A DNA stretch of 64,000 nt from an uncultured Lachnospiraceae bacterium (GCA_947629865.1 CANRFJ010000003.1:1-64000), one strand, 5' to 3'; shown: positions 26,901 to 35,656, numbered from the stretch's first letter. The notes: generated from the sequence alone by a model not told the origin. Numbers and translations: made by a program.

Positions 26901-27024
26901 GAGCGCAGTGACGGAAGTACGAGCAAAAAGCAGCGTAGCTGTTTTTGCTCTGTACATCATATATTTGTGGCGCTCCGACACAAATAGTTGTGTGAAAAAT
27001 AGCTATCGAGCTTATTTTTCACAC
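26901..27024 (-). ncRNA. structured leader-like element, copy 1 (three hairpins plus pseudoknot)
   Basis: Read on the minus strand, the element has three hairpins. H1 is GTGTGAAAAATAAGCTCGAT... closing with ATTTTTCACAC; H2 is ATTTGTG/CACAAAT with loop TCGGAGCGC; H3 is GAGCAAAAA/TTTTTGCTC around CAGC-TAC-GCTG with one bulged base. A final GCGCTC can pair with GAGCGC in the H2 loop. The same architecture, with compensatory base changes, is at 47915-48044. The pairing strand ends about 6 nt before the GGAGG of the next gene, so it is a candidate cis-acting RNA or a mobile structured repeat. It matches no riboswitch class known to me. Confidence 0.6.
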
Positions 27025-27084
27025 TATCCTCCTAATAGTTATCTGCTACCATTTATTATAAATGTTAAACCTCTCTTTTCCCTT

Positions 27085-27834
27085 CTACGCCTTTATATCA
27101 AATCCCGCCCTCACTGTCGCGGGCAGCCCTGACAATGAAGTTATCACCTTCTGCGTGACGGTTTTTACATCTGTACCCACAGCGCTTGCGGTAAAATCAC
27201 CCGTTTTTCTTCCTGCTTTCCCGGCCTTTCTTTTCTCTGCCCGCCTTTCAGCCGCCCTTTGCTCCTCTGCTCTTTTCTTTTTCCGTCTTTTAACCGCTTT
27301 TTCCTCCTGCACCTTCTTTTCTCTTGCTTTTCTCGCCGCATTTTCTCTGGCAATCTTCCCATCCGGATCATTTGTGCAGGATGAAATTCCGGTAATATTT
27401 CCATTTTCATCAATTATATAAGCATCATAAGTAACCACGGGACTTCCCGGCATCATTTTGGTATAATTTTTAAGCGATTTCACACAATCCGGAATGGCCG
27501 CCAGATTTTCCTCCAAATATTTGGCTTTCTCCGGATCATTCATACACTTTTCCAAAAATGCGCCTGATACTGATACCGATACCGGGACGCCCTGCATAGA
27601 AACTGTCCCCTTATTCATATAGCTATACTTGCTCTGCAAATACCGAGAATAATCATTAACATTGCTATATCCCGTTTTTATCTGCTCCGTTCTGGTTACG
27701 CCGGGCGTGGAAGTTTTCAGCTCCACTGTGCTTGTCGTCACATTGCTGTCTTTTTCACTGCCGGCGCTTTTTATGGTACTTGTACTGTTTGTCTGCGCTG
27801 AATAGTTATTGCAGGCATTGATCTCCATTGCCAT
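27085..27834 (-). CDS. DUF6033-like protein
   Basis: About 249 residues beginning MAMEINACNNYSAQ. The start at 27834 has AAGGAGGACGAGATA. It carries a Ser/Thr-rich N-terminus (about 10-60), the family core (YSRYLQSKYSYM, VSVSGAFLEKCMNDPEKAKYLEE, IIDENGNITGIS) and a strongly basic tail (KAVKRRKKKRAEEQRAAERR). There is no signal peptide. The tail is the most basic of the five paralogues. Function unknown; the MEIN start is shared with the protein at 37836. The gene is upstream of 26308 with a 201-nt gap that holds the structured element. Confidence 0.77.
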   Translation of the reverse strand: MAMEINACNNYSAQTNSTSTIKSAGSEKDSNVTTSTVELKTSTPGVTRTEQIKTGYSNVNDYSRYLQSKYSYMNKGTVSMQGVPVSVSVSGAFLEKCMNDPEKAKYLEENLAAIPDCVKSLKNYTKMMPGSPVVTYDAYIIDENGNITGISSCTNDPDGKIARENAARKAREKKVQEEKAVKRRKKKRAEEQRAAERRAEKRKAGKAGRKTGDFTASAVGTDVKTVTQKVITSLSGLPATVRAGFDIKA

Positions 27835-27886
27835 TATCTCGTCCTCCTTGCACACTTCGTTCCTTCTCTGTGTCCATAGGCTGTTG

Positions 27887-27913
27887 ATATACATAAGCCT
27901 TCTATATGTATAT
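27887..27913. repeat. inverted repeat upstream of a DUF6033-like gene
   Basis: ATATACATA and TATGTATAT form a perfect 9-bp dyad with a 9-nt spacer, 53-79 nt upstream of the start at 27834. It may be an operator. The rest of the 225-nt gap to the LRR gene holds only the hairpin at 28011. Confidence 0.4.
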
Positions 27914-28010
27914 CGGATAACATTTGTTATTCATTAGGACGGACTGATTTTTTTCTCTCATGCTCACAAACTTTTATCTTCTTTCTGGTTTTTACCTGCC
28001 AAACTTTGTG

Positions 28011-28032
28011 TCGGCGTCACATCAAACGCCGA
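28011..28032 (-). terminator. hairpin downstream of the LRR gene
   Basis: TCGGCGT/ACGCCGA, a 7-bp stem with an 8-nt loop, about 28 nt after the LRR protein stop. It is followed on the minus strand by CACAAAGTTTGG, a weak U-tract. It is the likely end of that transcript. Confidence 0.5.
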
Positions 28033-28059
28033 ATTTCTTGATAGATACTGAAAACATAT

Positions 28060-29925
28060 CTATTTCATCTTTACCTTAATTTTCTGGCTCCAGCAGGTTT
28101 TATAAGGAATCCCATAAAACCAGCCTTCTCTTGGCACAATGCGGAACTGGACATAATACGTCTTCCCTTTCTTCGCATTGTAAACATCAAAATCGCCAAA
28201 ATCTCTTATTGTATAACTCGAGGCATGTTTCATTTTCTTGTTGTCCGCATAGCGAATCTGAGAATCAAAGTCGTCATTCTCATATATGCCGGAGATTGCT
28301 TTTGCATATTCTTTTATCTCCGCCATTTTATATGACAGTTTCCAGTATTTTTTTATGTTGATGGCGATCTGCTTTTCTTTTTTATCAATAAAATCAATTT
28401 TCCAATTGCAAACCATGGGGCGCACCGTCAGATTTCCCTTTACTCCGGGGGAAAACTTTTTCGTCCAGATGCCGTACCATGTCCGGACGGCGCCTGTCCG
28501 AAATTTCTTTTTCGATGATTGATAGCGCCAGCCAATAAAGCAATACTGTTTTTTCCCGCATGTTATATTCTGGGGAAGCTTCGGCTCCTTTCCATAAGTA
28601 TAACGAGAAGGCAGCTTCCCTTTTATCTTAAACTTATACTTCTTCAACATTTTCCGGTCATAAGTAATCCGGAACACTTTTCCCTTTCCGGTAACTGTTT
28701 CCCCTGCCTTTACCGTTTTTACTTTTTTCTTTCCGCAATACCAATTCATTACCTGTTTACTGGCTGACAGAGAATACGCCGTATTGGAGTTATTGATGAT
28801 TTTATGCAATTTGGGACAGTTCTGATGACATGGTAAAATTTCTTTTACGCCCCTCGGAATGATAAGTTTCGTAAGAGAGGCACAATCCTCAAACGCATTT
28901 TTCTTTATTTTTTCTACCGAATCCGGTATGGAAATCGCCTTTAAGGAAATGCAGTCGGAAAACGCCCCCTCTCCTATGACAGACAGGTTTTTCGATAAAG
29001 TAATCTTCTTCAGGGAAACACAATCTGCCATCATCTTCTTTCCAATCGTTGTTACTGTGTCCGGAAGACGCAACTTCTTCAATGCAAGACAATAAGAAAA
29101 GGCTTTTTTCCCCACGCTGCGAAGCCCATCCGGAAGAGTAATCGTTTCCAACTTGCCGCAAAATTGAAATGCTCTATCTCCTATGGCAGTCATGTTTCCT
29201 GACAAAGTAACTTTTTTCAGTATATGACAGGAATCAAATGTGCCGGAGGGCAGATTTGTAATGCCGGACAACGAAGCCTTTTTCAGAGAATAACAGTCCC
29301 GGAATACTTCTGCTCCCAGTTCCTTTACATGATCCGGCAACACGAGTTCCTCCAGACCGCTCTCAGCATAGGCACAATCTCCAATATATGTAACCGTAGA
29401 CGGCAGTTTGACTGCCTCCAGGTTCTGGCACTCCATAAAGGTTTCTGCCTCAATTCTGGTCGTGCCCTCCGGAATTGTAATTGCAGACAGGCTGCTCCCC
29501 TTAAAAACTCCCTTTCCCATACTTATTTCAGCGTTCGGTATGTTTATTTTCTCTAAATCACTATACGCAAACGCATAGTCGCCGATGCTCCGGATCGTGC
29601 TGGGAAGCGTAATCCCCTTGCTCAGAAAAACATCCCGCTCTGCACTTTCCGGTGAAAAGGCAGAGTGACAAATGGATGTGATTCCCTCTGCAATGACCGC
29701 CTTCTCCATATAATCCGGAATGTCATCATCGTCCATCCATGCGCATGACGTCATCTCTCCGGTTCCGGTTATCGTCAGCGTATTGCTATTCTTATCATAT
29801 TTCCAATATGCATTGGGGCCGCACTTACCCTCATACGTGTTCTTTGCGTCCGTTTCATGCTGTGGAAGCAGCAAGCAAAGCAGGAAAAACCAGACAAGTA
29901 AAATCGAAAATCTTATATTTTTCAT
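28060..29925 (-). CDS. secreted BspA-like leucine-rich-repeat protein
   Basis: About 621 residues. There is a clear signal peptide (ILLVWFFLLCLLLP with cleavage near HETDA). Residues about 70-370 carry about a dozen BspA-type (LRR_5) repeats with the pattern ITLPDGLRSVGKKAFSYC. Then comes a region resembling Listeria-Bacteroides (Flg_new) repeats (YTYGKEPKLPQNI, CFIGWRYQ) and a C-terminal domain of unknown type. There is no LPXTG, so surface attachment is not evident. BspA-like proteins often mediate adhesion. The start at 29925 has AAGGAG 9 nt upstream. The upstream neighbour is an HExxH protein 35 nt away, possibly co-transcribed. Confidence 0.87.
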   Translation of the reverse strand: MKNIRFSILLVWFFLLCLLLPQHETDAKNTYEGKCGPNAYWKYDKNSNTLTITGTGEMTSCAWMDDDDIPDYMEKAVIAEGITSICHSAFSPESAERDVFLSKGITLPSTIRSIGDYAFAYSDLEKINIPNAEISMGKGVFKGSSLSAITIPEGTTRIEAETFMECQNLEAVKLPSTVTYIGDCAYAESGLEELVLPDHVKELGAEVFRDCYSLKKASLSGITNLPSGTFDSCHILKKVTLSGNMTAIGDRAFQFCGKLETITLPDGLRSVGKKAFSYCLALKKLRLPDTVTTIGKKMMADCVSLKKITLSKNLSVIGEGAFSDCISLKAISIPDSVEKIKKNAFEDCASLTKLIIPRGVKEILPCHQNCPKLHKIINNSNTAYSLSASKQVMNWYCGKKKVKTVKAGETVTGKGKVFRITYDRKMLKKYKFKIKGKLPSRYTYGKEPKLPQNITCGKKQYCFIGWRYQSSKKKFRTGAVRTWYGIWTKKFSPGVKGNLTVRPMVCNWKIDFIDKKEKQIAINIKKYWKLSYKMAEIKEYAKAISGIYENDDFDSQIRYADNKKMKHASSYTIRDFGDFDVYNAKKGKTYYVQFRIVPREGWFYGIPYKTCWSQKIKVKMK

Positions 29926-29960
29926 ATAGTTCAACTCCTTTTTTCTATAGTGCGTTCCAA

Positions 29961-30860
29961 TTATATCTCATCGCTGAAAATGTCTTTTATCTCTTTCAGC
30001 ATCATTTCCTTTAGATCCGGCGGGATATGGAACAGATTCAAAAAAGCCGCCTCGTCAAAGAAAGTCCCGGAAGCACCGTTTATTGCTGAAATCCATGAAA
30101 GATATTTCTTCGCCATTTCTTCACTGATTTTCTTTATAATGAAATAATCTGTCAGTATTACAAGGTTCTCCGACAAGTCATGCGTACCATCGTCCATGCG
30201 GATTGACCGATTTAGCAGGATGTCAGTAAACTGGTGTGTGTACTCATGAAACAACTGAAAAAAAGTTTGCTCAACTTCTCGTTCATTTTGAGGCAGCGGT
30301 ACAGCGGCAAAAAAACCATCCTGTACATATGATCCGCGCCCATTGCAGGTTATGCTGAACGAAAGAAAAGCGACTGCTCTGTTTTTTTGATAGTGTGAGA
30401 ATACGCAATCGCACGATTTTAAGAGCGATTCAAGCCGCGCCTCGCACTTTTTGCGTCTGTCATGCGTATTCCGATATTCCGACTCCCAATAGGGAAAATA
30501 TAGGAGGGATTCCTTTTCAAGTGCGGTTACAAACGGTTCGACAAAAAAATCTTTATCCTCACGCGTGAAACCGGAATAATTCAAAAGCCGTTTTTTCAAT
30601 TCTTCAAAGCTCTCATCCGGTTGTGCAAGCGGCAGAAAATTCACAATTCCAAGGCGTTCAAAATTATGATTGTAGTATTGCTGGATTTTAGCCATGGTAC
30701 GCCTCAGATCAAATGAAAATTCGGATGTTCTTCGATACTTTTCAAACTCGCAGATGTATTTTTCAGAATACAGATTTGAAGCATTACACACCTGCATATA
30801 TGCCAACACATGGTAGACGAGATCAACGCATTTAGAATATGTAAAAACAATTTCCGCCAT
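29961..30860 (-). CDS. uncharacterised cytoplasmic protein with an HExxH zinc motif
   Basis: About 299 residues, no signal peptide. The motif LFHEYTHQFTD (HExxH, near residue 220), with a conserved-looking acidic stretch about 25 residues later (HDLSENLVILTDYF), suggests a gluzincin-like metallopeptidase fold. The N-terminal two thirds are helical (SKCVDLVYHVLAYMQ). I do not recognise a named family. The start at 30860 follows AAGGAGGTGCTCGTCT, a strong site. It precedes the LRR gene by 35 nt on the same strand. Function unknown; a peptidase role is inference from one motif. Confidence 0.7.
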   Translation of the reverse strand: MAEIVFTYSKCVDLVYHVLAYMQVCNASNLYSEKYICEFEKYRRTSEFSFDLRRTMAKIQQYYNHNFERLGIVNFLPLAQPDESFEELKKRLLNYSGFTREDKDFFVEPFVTALEKESLLYFPYWESEYRNTHDRRKKCEARLESLLKSCDCVFSHYQKNRAVAFLSFSITCNGRGSYVQDGFFAAVPLPQNEREVEQTFFQLFHEYTHQFTDILLNRSIRMDDGTHDLSENLVILTDYFIIKKISEEMAKKYLSWISAINGASGTFFDEAAFLNLFHIPPDLKEMMLKEIKDIFSDEI

Positions 30861-30971
30861 AGACGAGCACCTCCTTTCCTTATCCACTCGACATTTAATA
30901 GTATACCACTCAAATGTGAAGAAATCTACTGTGCTTTAGGACGGGTAATCAAATTTATTTGTTGTGCTGCT

Positions 30972-32627
30972 TTACCGCGCATGAGTATTTCCCTCCGGAA
31001 CATCATATTTTACAACCATGTCATAAAGCATACACACGATGTAGGTGTCCCCGGTATATATGTTCTCGAATTGCAGATAGGCATCGTCGTAAGGCTCCGA
31101 TTTATACCGCAACGGCGTCTTTCGTTTTTTGTAAGCGTCGCTTCCCGTTTCAGTCCGGTCGAGGAACGTCTTATCAAACTGCTGCACAATCTCAATCCCT
31201 CTTTTCTCCAGTTCCTTTTTCGTCCTGTCTGAATTGTGATACGTCTCGCTTAAATTCTCAGACAAAAGCTCCAGATATCCATACTCCTTGGATTCATACT
31301 GCACCAGCGTGCGACCGTTGTAGGTAAAGTCCAGGCGGAGAGTGTCAGCCTCCCCCTCTCTGCCATTGCCAAACAAATAAGTAATCTCCTTCTTACCACC
31401 CTTTACCGTGCGGCACTCCGCCGCATCTAACTCATTCACCACAGGCTGCGGCATCGTGTCCCGAATGGCCTGGCGCAGAAATTCCTCCCTGGAGATTTTC
31501 TTGATCTGTCCCTTTCCGCCGGTCTCCGTCCCTGTGTTATCCGCTTTTTCTATCTGTGTCCCACTTTCTCCCCCAACGGCATCTGTGACTTGGTTTTCCC
31601 CTTTCCCGTTGGTCAGGCAGGCCGTTCCCAGCAAAACAAATAAAACAATTGACAGTGCGCCCAGCCATTTTTCCTGAAGCACTCCACTTTTTCTGAATTT
31701 CATAATATGCTTCACCCTCTTTCTTGTACTTGTCTCTCCAAACGCCAGCGTTCCTATTGAATACTGCCTTTTGTTGGTGGCAAAGGACAGTAGCGACAGG
31801 CTGTAGCTGTGACAGATTTCCTCTCCCATCTCGGAGAGTACATGTTCATCACAACTCATCTCCATGTCCCGTATCATACAGAACCAGGAAGCCCACACAA
31901 GCGGGTGGAACCAGTACACGGCCGTCAGAGAAAACGCGATGACCTTGATGATATAATCCCGCCTGTGAATATGATACTGCTCATGCTTTAAAATATACAT
32001 TCTCTCCTGTTCCGCCAGACGGAAGGGAATATAAATACGGGGACGGAATATGCCCATCACAAGGGGAGACGGAATACAATCGCTCTCATAAATATTATCC
32101 CTGTACAGAACGGCTTTGGCCAGTCGCTTTTTCGTGCGGATTGTTAAAAAGATATTCCGCAAAATAATCAGCCCCATACCAGTCAGCCAGAACGCCGCCA
32201 GCCAGGTTGGCACAGGAGTCGTCACAGGCGCTCCCTCTCCCGGCTGTCTGTTCATGGTCTCCCGCTCCGCCATCTCCATTGGGGATATGTTCTCCGGCCT
32301 GTCCGGACTATCCAAACTATCTGAACTGTCCACGCTTCCGGACGGTTTTCTTTCCTCCATAACCATCAGGCCTTCCTGCTCCCCCATACTTTCTACAGGC
32401 ATCCGGAGTCCCGCGGCGAAATCCAGATTGAACAAGCTGAGCGGCGAATAGAGCGTTACCGGACAGATCAAACGGATTCCCACAATGAGCCACAGGGCAT
32501 AGACATACCTTTTGGGAAACTTACTCATCAGTCCCCTCACAAGAAGCACTGCCAGAATAACGAAACTTCCCGCTAACGCCATATCCAGAACCTGCGCAAA
32601 TATTTTTTCTAACAACTTCCACCTCAC
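30972..32627 (-). CDS. BlaR1/MecR1-like M56 membrane metallopeptidase sensor
   Basis: About 551 residues. There are four N-terminal transmembrane helices with the M56 zinc motif KHEQYHIHRRDY between the third and fourth. After a further hydrophobic helix (about 325-340, ending in CLTN, lipoprotein-like) comes an extracytoplasmic domain of about 200 residues. That domain shows no penicillin-binding SxxK pattern, so the ligand is probably not a beta-lactam. M56 sensors cleave or inactivate their cognate BlaI repressor. The start overlaps the blaI stop (GTGA); an internal TTG at 32615 is also possible. Confidence 0.88.
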   Translation of the reverse strand: MRWKLLEKIFAQVLDMALAGSFVILAVLLVRGLMSKFPKRYVYALWLIVGIRLICPVTLYSPLSLFNLDFAAGLRMPVESMGEQEGLMVMEERKPSGSVDSSDSLDSPDRPENISPMEMAERETMNRQPGEGAPVTTPVPTWLAAFWLTGMGLIILRNIFLTIRTKKRLAKAVLYRDNIYESDCIPSPLVMGIFRPRIYIPFRLAEQERMYILKHEQYHIHRRDYIIKVIAFSLTAVYWFHPLVWASWFCMIRDMEMSCDEHVLSEMGEEICHSYSLSLLSFATNKRQYSIGTLAFGETSTRKRVKHIMKFRKSGVLQEKWLGALSIVLFVLLGTACLTNGKGENQVTDAVGGESGTQIEKADNTGTETGGKGQIKKISREEFLRQAIRDTMPQPVVNELDAAECRTVKGGKKEITYLFGNGREGEADTLRLDFTYNGRTLVQYESKEYGYLELLSENLSETYHNSDRTKKELEKRGIEIVQQFDKTFLDRTETGSDAYKKRKTPLRYKSEPYDDAYLQFENIYTGDTYIVCMLYDMVVKYDVPEGNTHAR

Positions 32628-32986
32628 TCCTCCCTGTGATCGTCAATCAACTTCTTGATCTTCTCTGCTTCTTCCCCTGATATTTTTTTCCCGCCCAGAA
32701 ATGCAGTGAGAAACTGTGGCAGGGAACCGCCGAACGTTCTCTCCACAAAATATTCGGACTCGTCTGCCTGCACCCGGTTCCGTTCTATCAGGACGGAAAC
32801 AGTGGCATTTTCATTGCTTATGTACCCCTTTTCACACAACTTGCGTATCGTCGTGTAGGTCGTGGACTTCTTCCATCCGAGAATCTCGCTGCAAAGTTTT
32901 ACCAGTTCTCCAGAGTTGACCGGAGCATGATCCCATACCACCGACATAAAGCGATAATCGCTGTCACATAGTTTCAAATATTCCAT
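32624..32986 (-). CDS. BlaI/MecI-family repressor
   Basis: About 120 residues with the BlaI winged helix (SEILGWKKSTTYTTIRKLCEKGYI) and a C-terminal dimerisation helix with the FVERTFGGSLPQFLTAFL pattern. It probably represses its own operon with the M56 sensor. The start at 32986 follows GGGAGAGGGTT. A paired dyad operator lies 70-125 nt upstream, over the promoter. The family also includes CopY-type copper regulators, but the M56 partner favours the BlaI type. Confidence 0.93.
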   Translation of the reverse strand: MEYLKLCDSDYRFMSVVWDHAPVNSGELVKLCSEILGWKKSTTYTTIRKLCEKGYISNENATVSVLIERNRVQADESEYFVERTFGGSLPQFLTAFLGGKKISGEEAEKIKKLIDDHREE

Positions 32987-33053
32987 AACCCTCTCCCTTC
33001 TCCGTAGCATTTTTGCTCCGGCTGTCTTACCTTATATCATTTTCTCAAACGTC

Positions 33054-33116
33054 AAAAGGTCTATAACCATAAACCTATTATAAGATGAGTTTATAACTAT
33101 AGACCTTTTTTGTCAA
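33054..33116 (-). promoter_or_regulatory. promoter and twin operator of the blaI-M56 operon
   Basis: Two arms, AAAAGGTCTATAACCATAAAC (33054-33074) and GTTTATAACTATAGACC plus TTTT (33089-33109), are inverted copies identical at 18 of 21 positions. Each arm is itself a partial 16-bp dyad, as for BlaI sites. On the minus strand TTGACA (33111-33116) and TAAACT (33088-33093) are 17 nt apart, so the proximal operator lies in the promoter spacer. Confidence 0.7.
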
Positions 33117-33192
33117 GCACTTTTTGCAAAGTTTCCAGATTTTCATTAATTATGGTGGTCACTAATCTATTCTTTTATTCTATAAATCGTAT

Positions 33193-33240
33193 GGCATAGC
33201 ATGGCACGATTTTGAATCTGCTGGCAGTCCGTGCTATGCC
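33193..33240. repeat. 12-bp inverted repeat in the gap after the DUF1016 gene
   Basis: GGCATAGCATGG and CCGTGCTATGCC pair (one wobble) around 24 nt, which contain a smaller CTGC/GCAG hairpin. It is the only structure I see in the 390-nt gap 33011-33401 apart from the blaI operator. It has no T-run and no integron-type core sites. Confidence 0.5.
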
Positions 33241-33401
33241 TACACAATTACCGAATACCCTGGGGTTCTCACCAAGAACTGATGGATTTTAAATTTTCTT
33301 CTCTATTTTCATGTATTTACCACGTCAAATCCGGTGGTACTATTCTAAAATTGACTGCATATTCAGCCTGTCTATAATCTGTTTCAAATTTAATTCCACC
33401 A

Positions 33402-34514
33402 TCAGCTCAATTCCCTTTCAATTTCTTCTATTGTTGGCAATGTTCCTTTAAAATTCTCCGGCACAAGCTTAGAAAGCTCAAACTCGGAAATTCCAATCGG
33501 TGCATTGATATTATTTACTGCATACTGTGCCAGTATATTGTCTTTTGTCTTGCATATCAAAAGTCCGATTGTTCTTGCATCTCCTTCTTTGCATAGAATA
33601 CCATCTACTGCAGCAACATAAGTACTGATCTGTCCCATATCACCAGGTTCAAAATCTCTTATTTTAATTTCAATCACTACATAACAATGAAGCGTGATAT
33701 TGTAAAAAAGCATATCTATAAATTGCTCCGTCTGACCAAGTACAATTTGATATTCCCGACCTACAAAGGCAAAGCCCGTGCCAAGTTCCAAGAGAAACCG
33801 CTGTATGTTGTCCATCAAGGCGTCCTTTAGTTCCTTTTCGTAATATCCTTCTGTAATCGTCAAGAAGTCAAAATTATATGGATCTTTGGTCATTTCCTGT
33901 GCCAAATCACTTTGTGGAGAAGGTAAAGTTTTATCAAAATTGCTGATTGCTTTACCTTGACGCTCATAAAGATTTGTGTCAAGAAAATTCATCAGTACCA
34001 CTCTTGACCAATTATTTTCAAGTGTCTTTTTCACAAAAAACAGTGCTTTTTCGCGATCATCCTTACACCTGTCCATAATCAATTTATGATGCCCCCATGG
34101 AATACTGAATATATCTACACCAGTCTGATTTACTTCATCACTGAGAAAAGTCTCTAATTTTCCCCCAACTTGGGGGAATTTTTTATTGACATCTATTTTT
34201 CCCTCAACTTGGGGGAATTCTTCGCCCATGTGATATAACCGATAAAATTTTATCATATAAAACAAATTCGTCTTTGAAAATCCTTTGGCATTGGGAATTA
34301 TCTCTCTCAAATCTTCACTCAAAGTAGTCACAAAGGAACTTCCCCATCTGCTTTCCGCTCTTAGCATAGCAATATCCCGCCCTATAGACCAGTAAAACAT
34401 CAGCATTTCCCGATTAACGGACGACGCTGCCTTTATCTGGCTGCTCTGATATCGACTTTTCAAATCAGTAATCCAGTTTTTGTAATCGTCATCAGCTTTT
34501 ACAATGTTACTCAT
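33402..34514 (-). CDS. DUF1016 (YhcG-type) PD-(D/E)XK nuclease family protein
   Basis: About 370 residues. The N-terminal DUF1016 helical domain includes REMLMFYWSIGRDIA and WGSSFVTTLSEDLR. The C-terminal PD-(D/E)XK nuclease core has the acidic residue in QFIDMLFYN and the ExK pair in VVIEIKIRDF (about residues 265-285). Relatives occur near restriction-modification genes and other defence loci; their targets are mostly unknown. A short internal repeat, two FPQVGGK/EFPQVEGK segments (about residues 120-140), interrupts the linker. The start at 34514 follows GGAGGTTGTGT. The gene is AT-rich and stands alone, with about 290 nt of unremarkable AT-rich sequence upstream. Confidence 0.88.
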   Translation of the reverse strand: MSNIVKADDDYKNWITDLKSRYQSSQIKAASSVNREMLMFYWSIGRDIAMLRAESRWGSSFVTTLSEDLREIIPNAKGFSKTNLFYMIKFYRLYHMGEEFPQVEGKIDVNKKFPQVGGKLETFLSDEVNQTGVDIFSIPWGHHKLIMDRCKDDREKALFFVKKTLENNWSRVVLMNFLDTNLYERQGKAISNFDKTLPSPQSDLAQEMTKDPYNFDFLTITEGYYEKELKDALMDNIQRFLLELGTGFAFVGREYQIVLGQTEQFIDMLFYNITLHCYVVIEIKIRDFEPGDMGQISTYVAAVDGILCKEGDARTIGLLICKTKDNILAQYAVNNINAPIGISEFELSKLVPENFKGTLPTIEEIERELS

Positions 34515-34806
34515 ACACAACCTCCGTCATACTTCCTGCTTCATATATAATAAAACCTCCTGTTTGTGGTTTATCCGCCATTTCAATTTTACTCATAATT
34601 GCACTCTGTATTTTTTATCGTTAACGCATTTGCTTTAACCACTGGGCACGCCCCTTTCAGTACAATCTAGCAAAATATAGTATATCAAAAAAAGCCTGTC
34701 ATTTCCAGCATTTTTCTATGTTATCATTATGTTGTTATTATGTTATTTTTAATCTTACCCTCCTTCTCCCCGTCTAATCCAACATTCAGAAAAGAGAGAC
34801 TAAAAA

Positions 34807-35523
34807 TCAACCCTCATTTTCCGCCATCCGTATAAACTCTGAAAATATCGCCCTGCTGTTTTTGTCTGTCTGATACGAAAATTCAGGGTGCCACTGTATT
34901 CCCCAAATAAATTTCTTCTCAGGTATACATACTGCCTCAATCAAACCGTCCTCCGAGACTGCCATTGCAAGCGCTTTGGGCGCTAACATATGAATCGCCT
35001 GATGATGATAACTGTTTACCTTAAGTGTTTTCGCCTTCAACAATTCGTACAACGGACTATGTTCTACAATATCTACAGAGTGTACGGGTGAATTATAAGG
35101 CGGTGACTGGTGATGCTCAATATCCGTAGGATACTCCGAGGGCAGATCCTGATATAATGTTCCACCCATCGCAACATTAATCAATTGTATCCCCCGACAT
35201 ATTCCAAGAAGCGGTTTATCCCTTTTATATACCATACGAAACAATATGGTTTCCATTTCGTCACGCTCTTTACAGCACAAACCGCATTTTTCTGAAGGCT
35301 TCTGCTCATATAAGCGAGGCGAAACATCCTGGCCTCCGGTACATAGAAAGCCATCCATTTCCTCTGCAATCTGTTGCAAATTTTCTTTGTCCGATGTCAG
35401 AGGAAGCATAACAGGTATCCCTCCTGCCTGTTCAATCCCTTTCATATAACCGGGAAGCATCCAATAACTCTGTCTCTCCTCATCGACTAATGGAATAACC
35501 CCTATTACTGGTTTTTTCATCAT
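34807..35523 (-). CDS. class I glutamine amidotransferase-like hydrolase (peptidase C26, PuuD-like)
   Basis: About 238 residues. The nucleophile elbow LLGICRGIQLIN (Cys near residue 103) and the IQWHPEF motif with catalytic His are present. This matches gamma-glutamyl-gamma-aminobutyrate hydrolase and related C26 peptidases that cleave gamma-glutamyl amides, as in putrescine breakdown. No other polyamine genes are nearby, so the substrate is open. The start at 35523 follows AAGGGGGTATTG. A terminator separates it from the upstream TOPRIM gene. Confidence 0.88.
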   Translation of the reverse strand: MMKKPVIGVIPLVDEERQSYWMLPGYMKGIEQAGGIPVMLPLTSDKENLQQIAEEMDGFLCTGGQDVSPRLYEQKPSEKCGLCCKERDEMETILFRMVYKRDKPLLGICRGIQLINVAMGGTLYQDLPSEYPTDIEHHQSPPYNSPVHSVDIVEHSPLYELLKAKTLKVNSYHHQAIHMLAPKALAMAVSEDGLIEAVCIPEKKFIWGIQWHPEFSYQTDKNSRAIFSEFIRMAENEG

Positions 35524-35558
35524 CAATACCCCCTTTTCTGCCATGTTTATTAAACAAA

Positions 35559-35590
35559 CAAAGGCGCCCTGCTATTGCAGAACGCCTTTG
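35559..35590 (-). terminator. intrinsic terminator after the AAA/TOPRIM pair
   Basis: CAAAGGCG and CGCCTTTG pair around 16 nt with a further CTGC/GCAG match inside. The minus strand continues TTTGTTTAATAAA, a moderate U-tract. It ends the transcript of the gene at 35657. Confidence 0.7.
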
Positions 35591-35656
35591 CTCATACAGT
35601 TAGGATTTTACTACATTTTTTGTGATGCGTCAACTTTCTGCCGCCTCGTGCTTACA

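Noticed and set aside
33193-33240. Integron attC site
   Set aside because: No GTTRRRY-type core sites and no integrase in the window.
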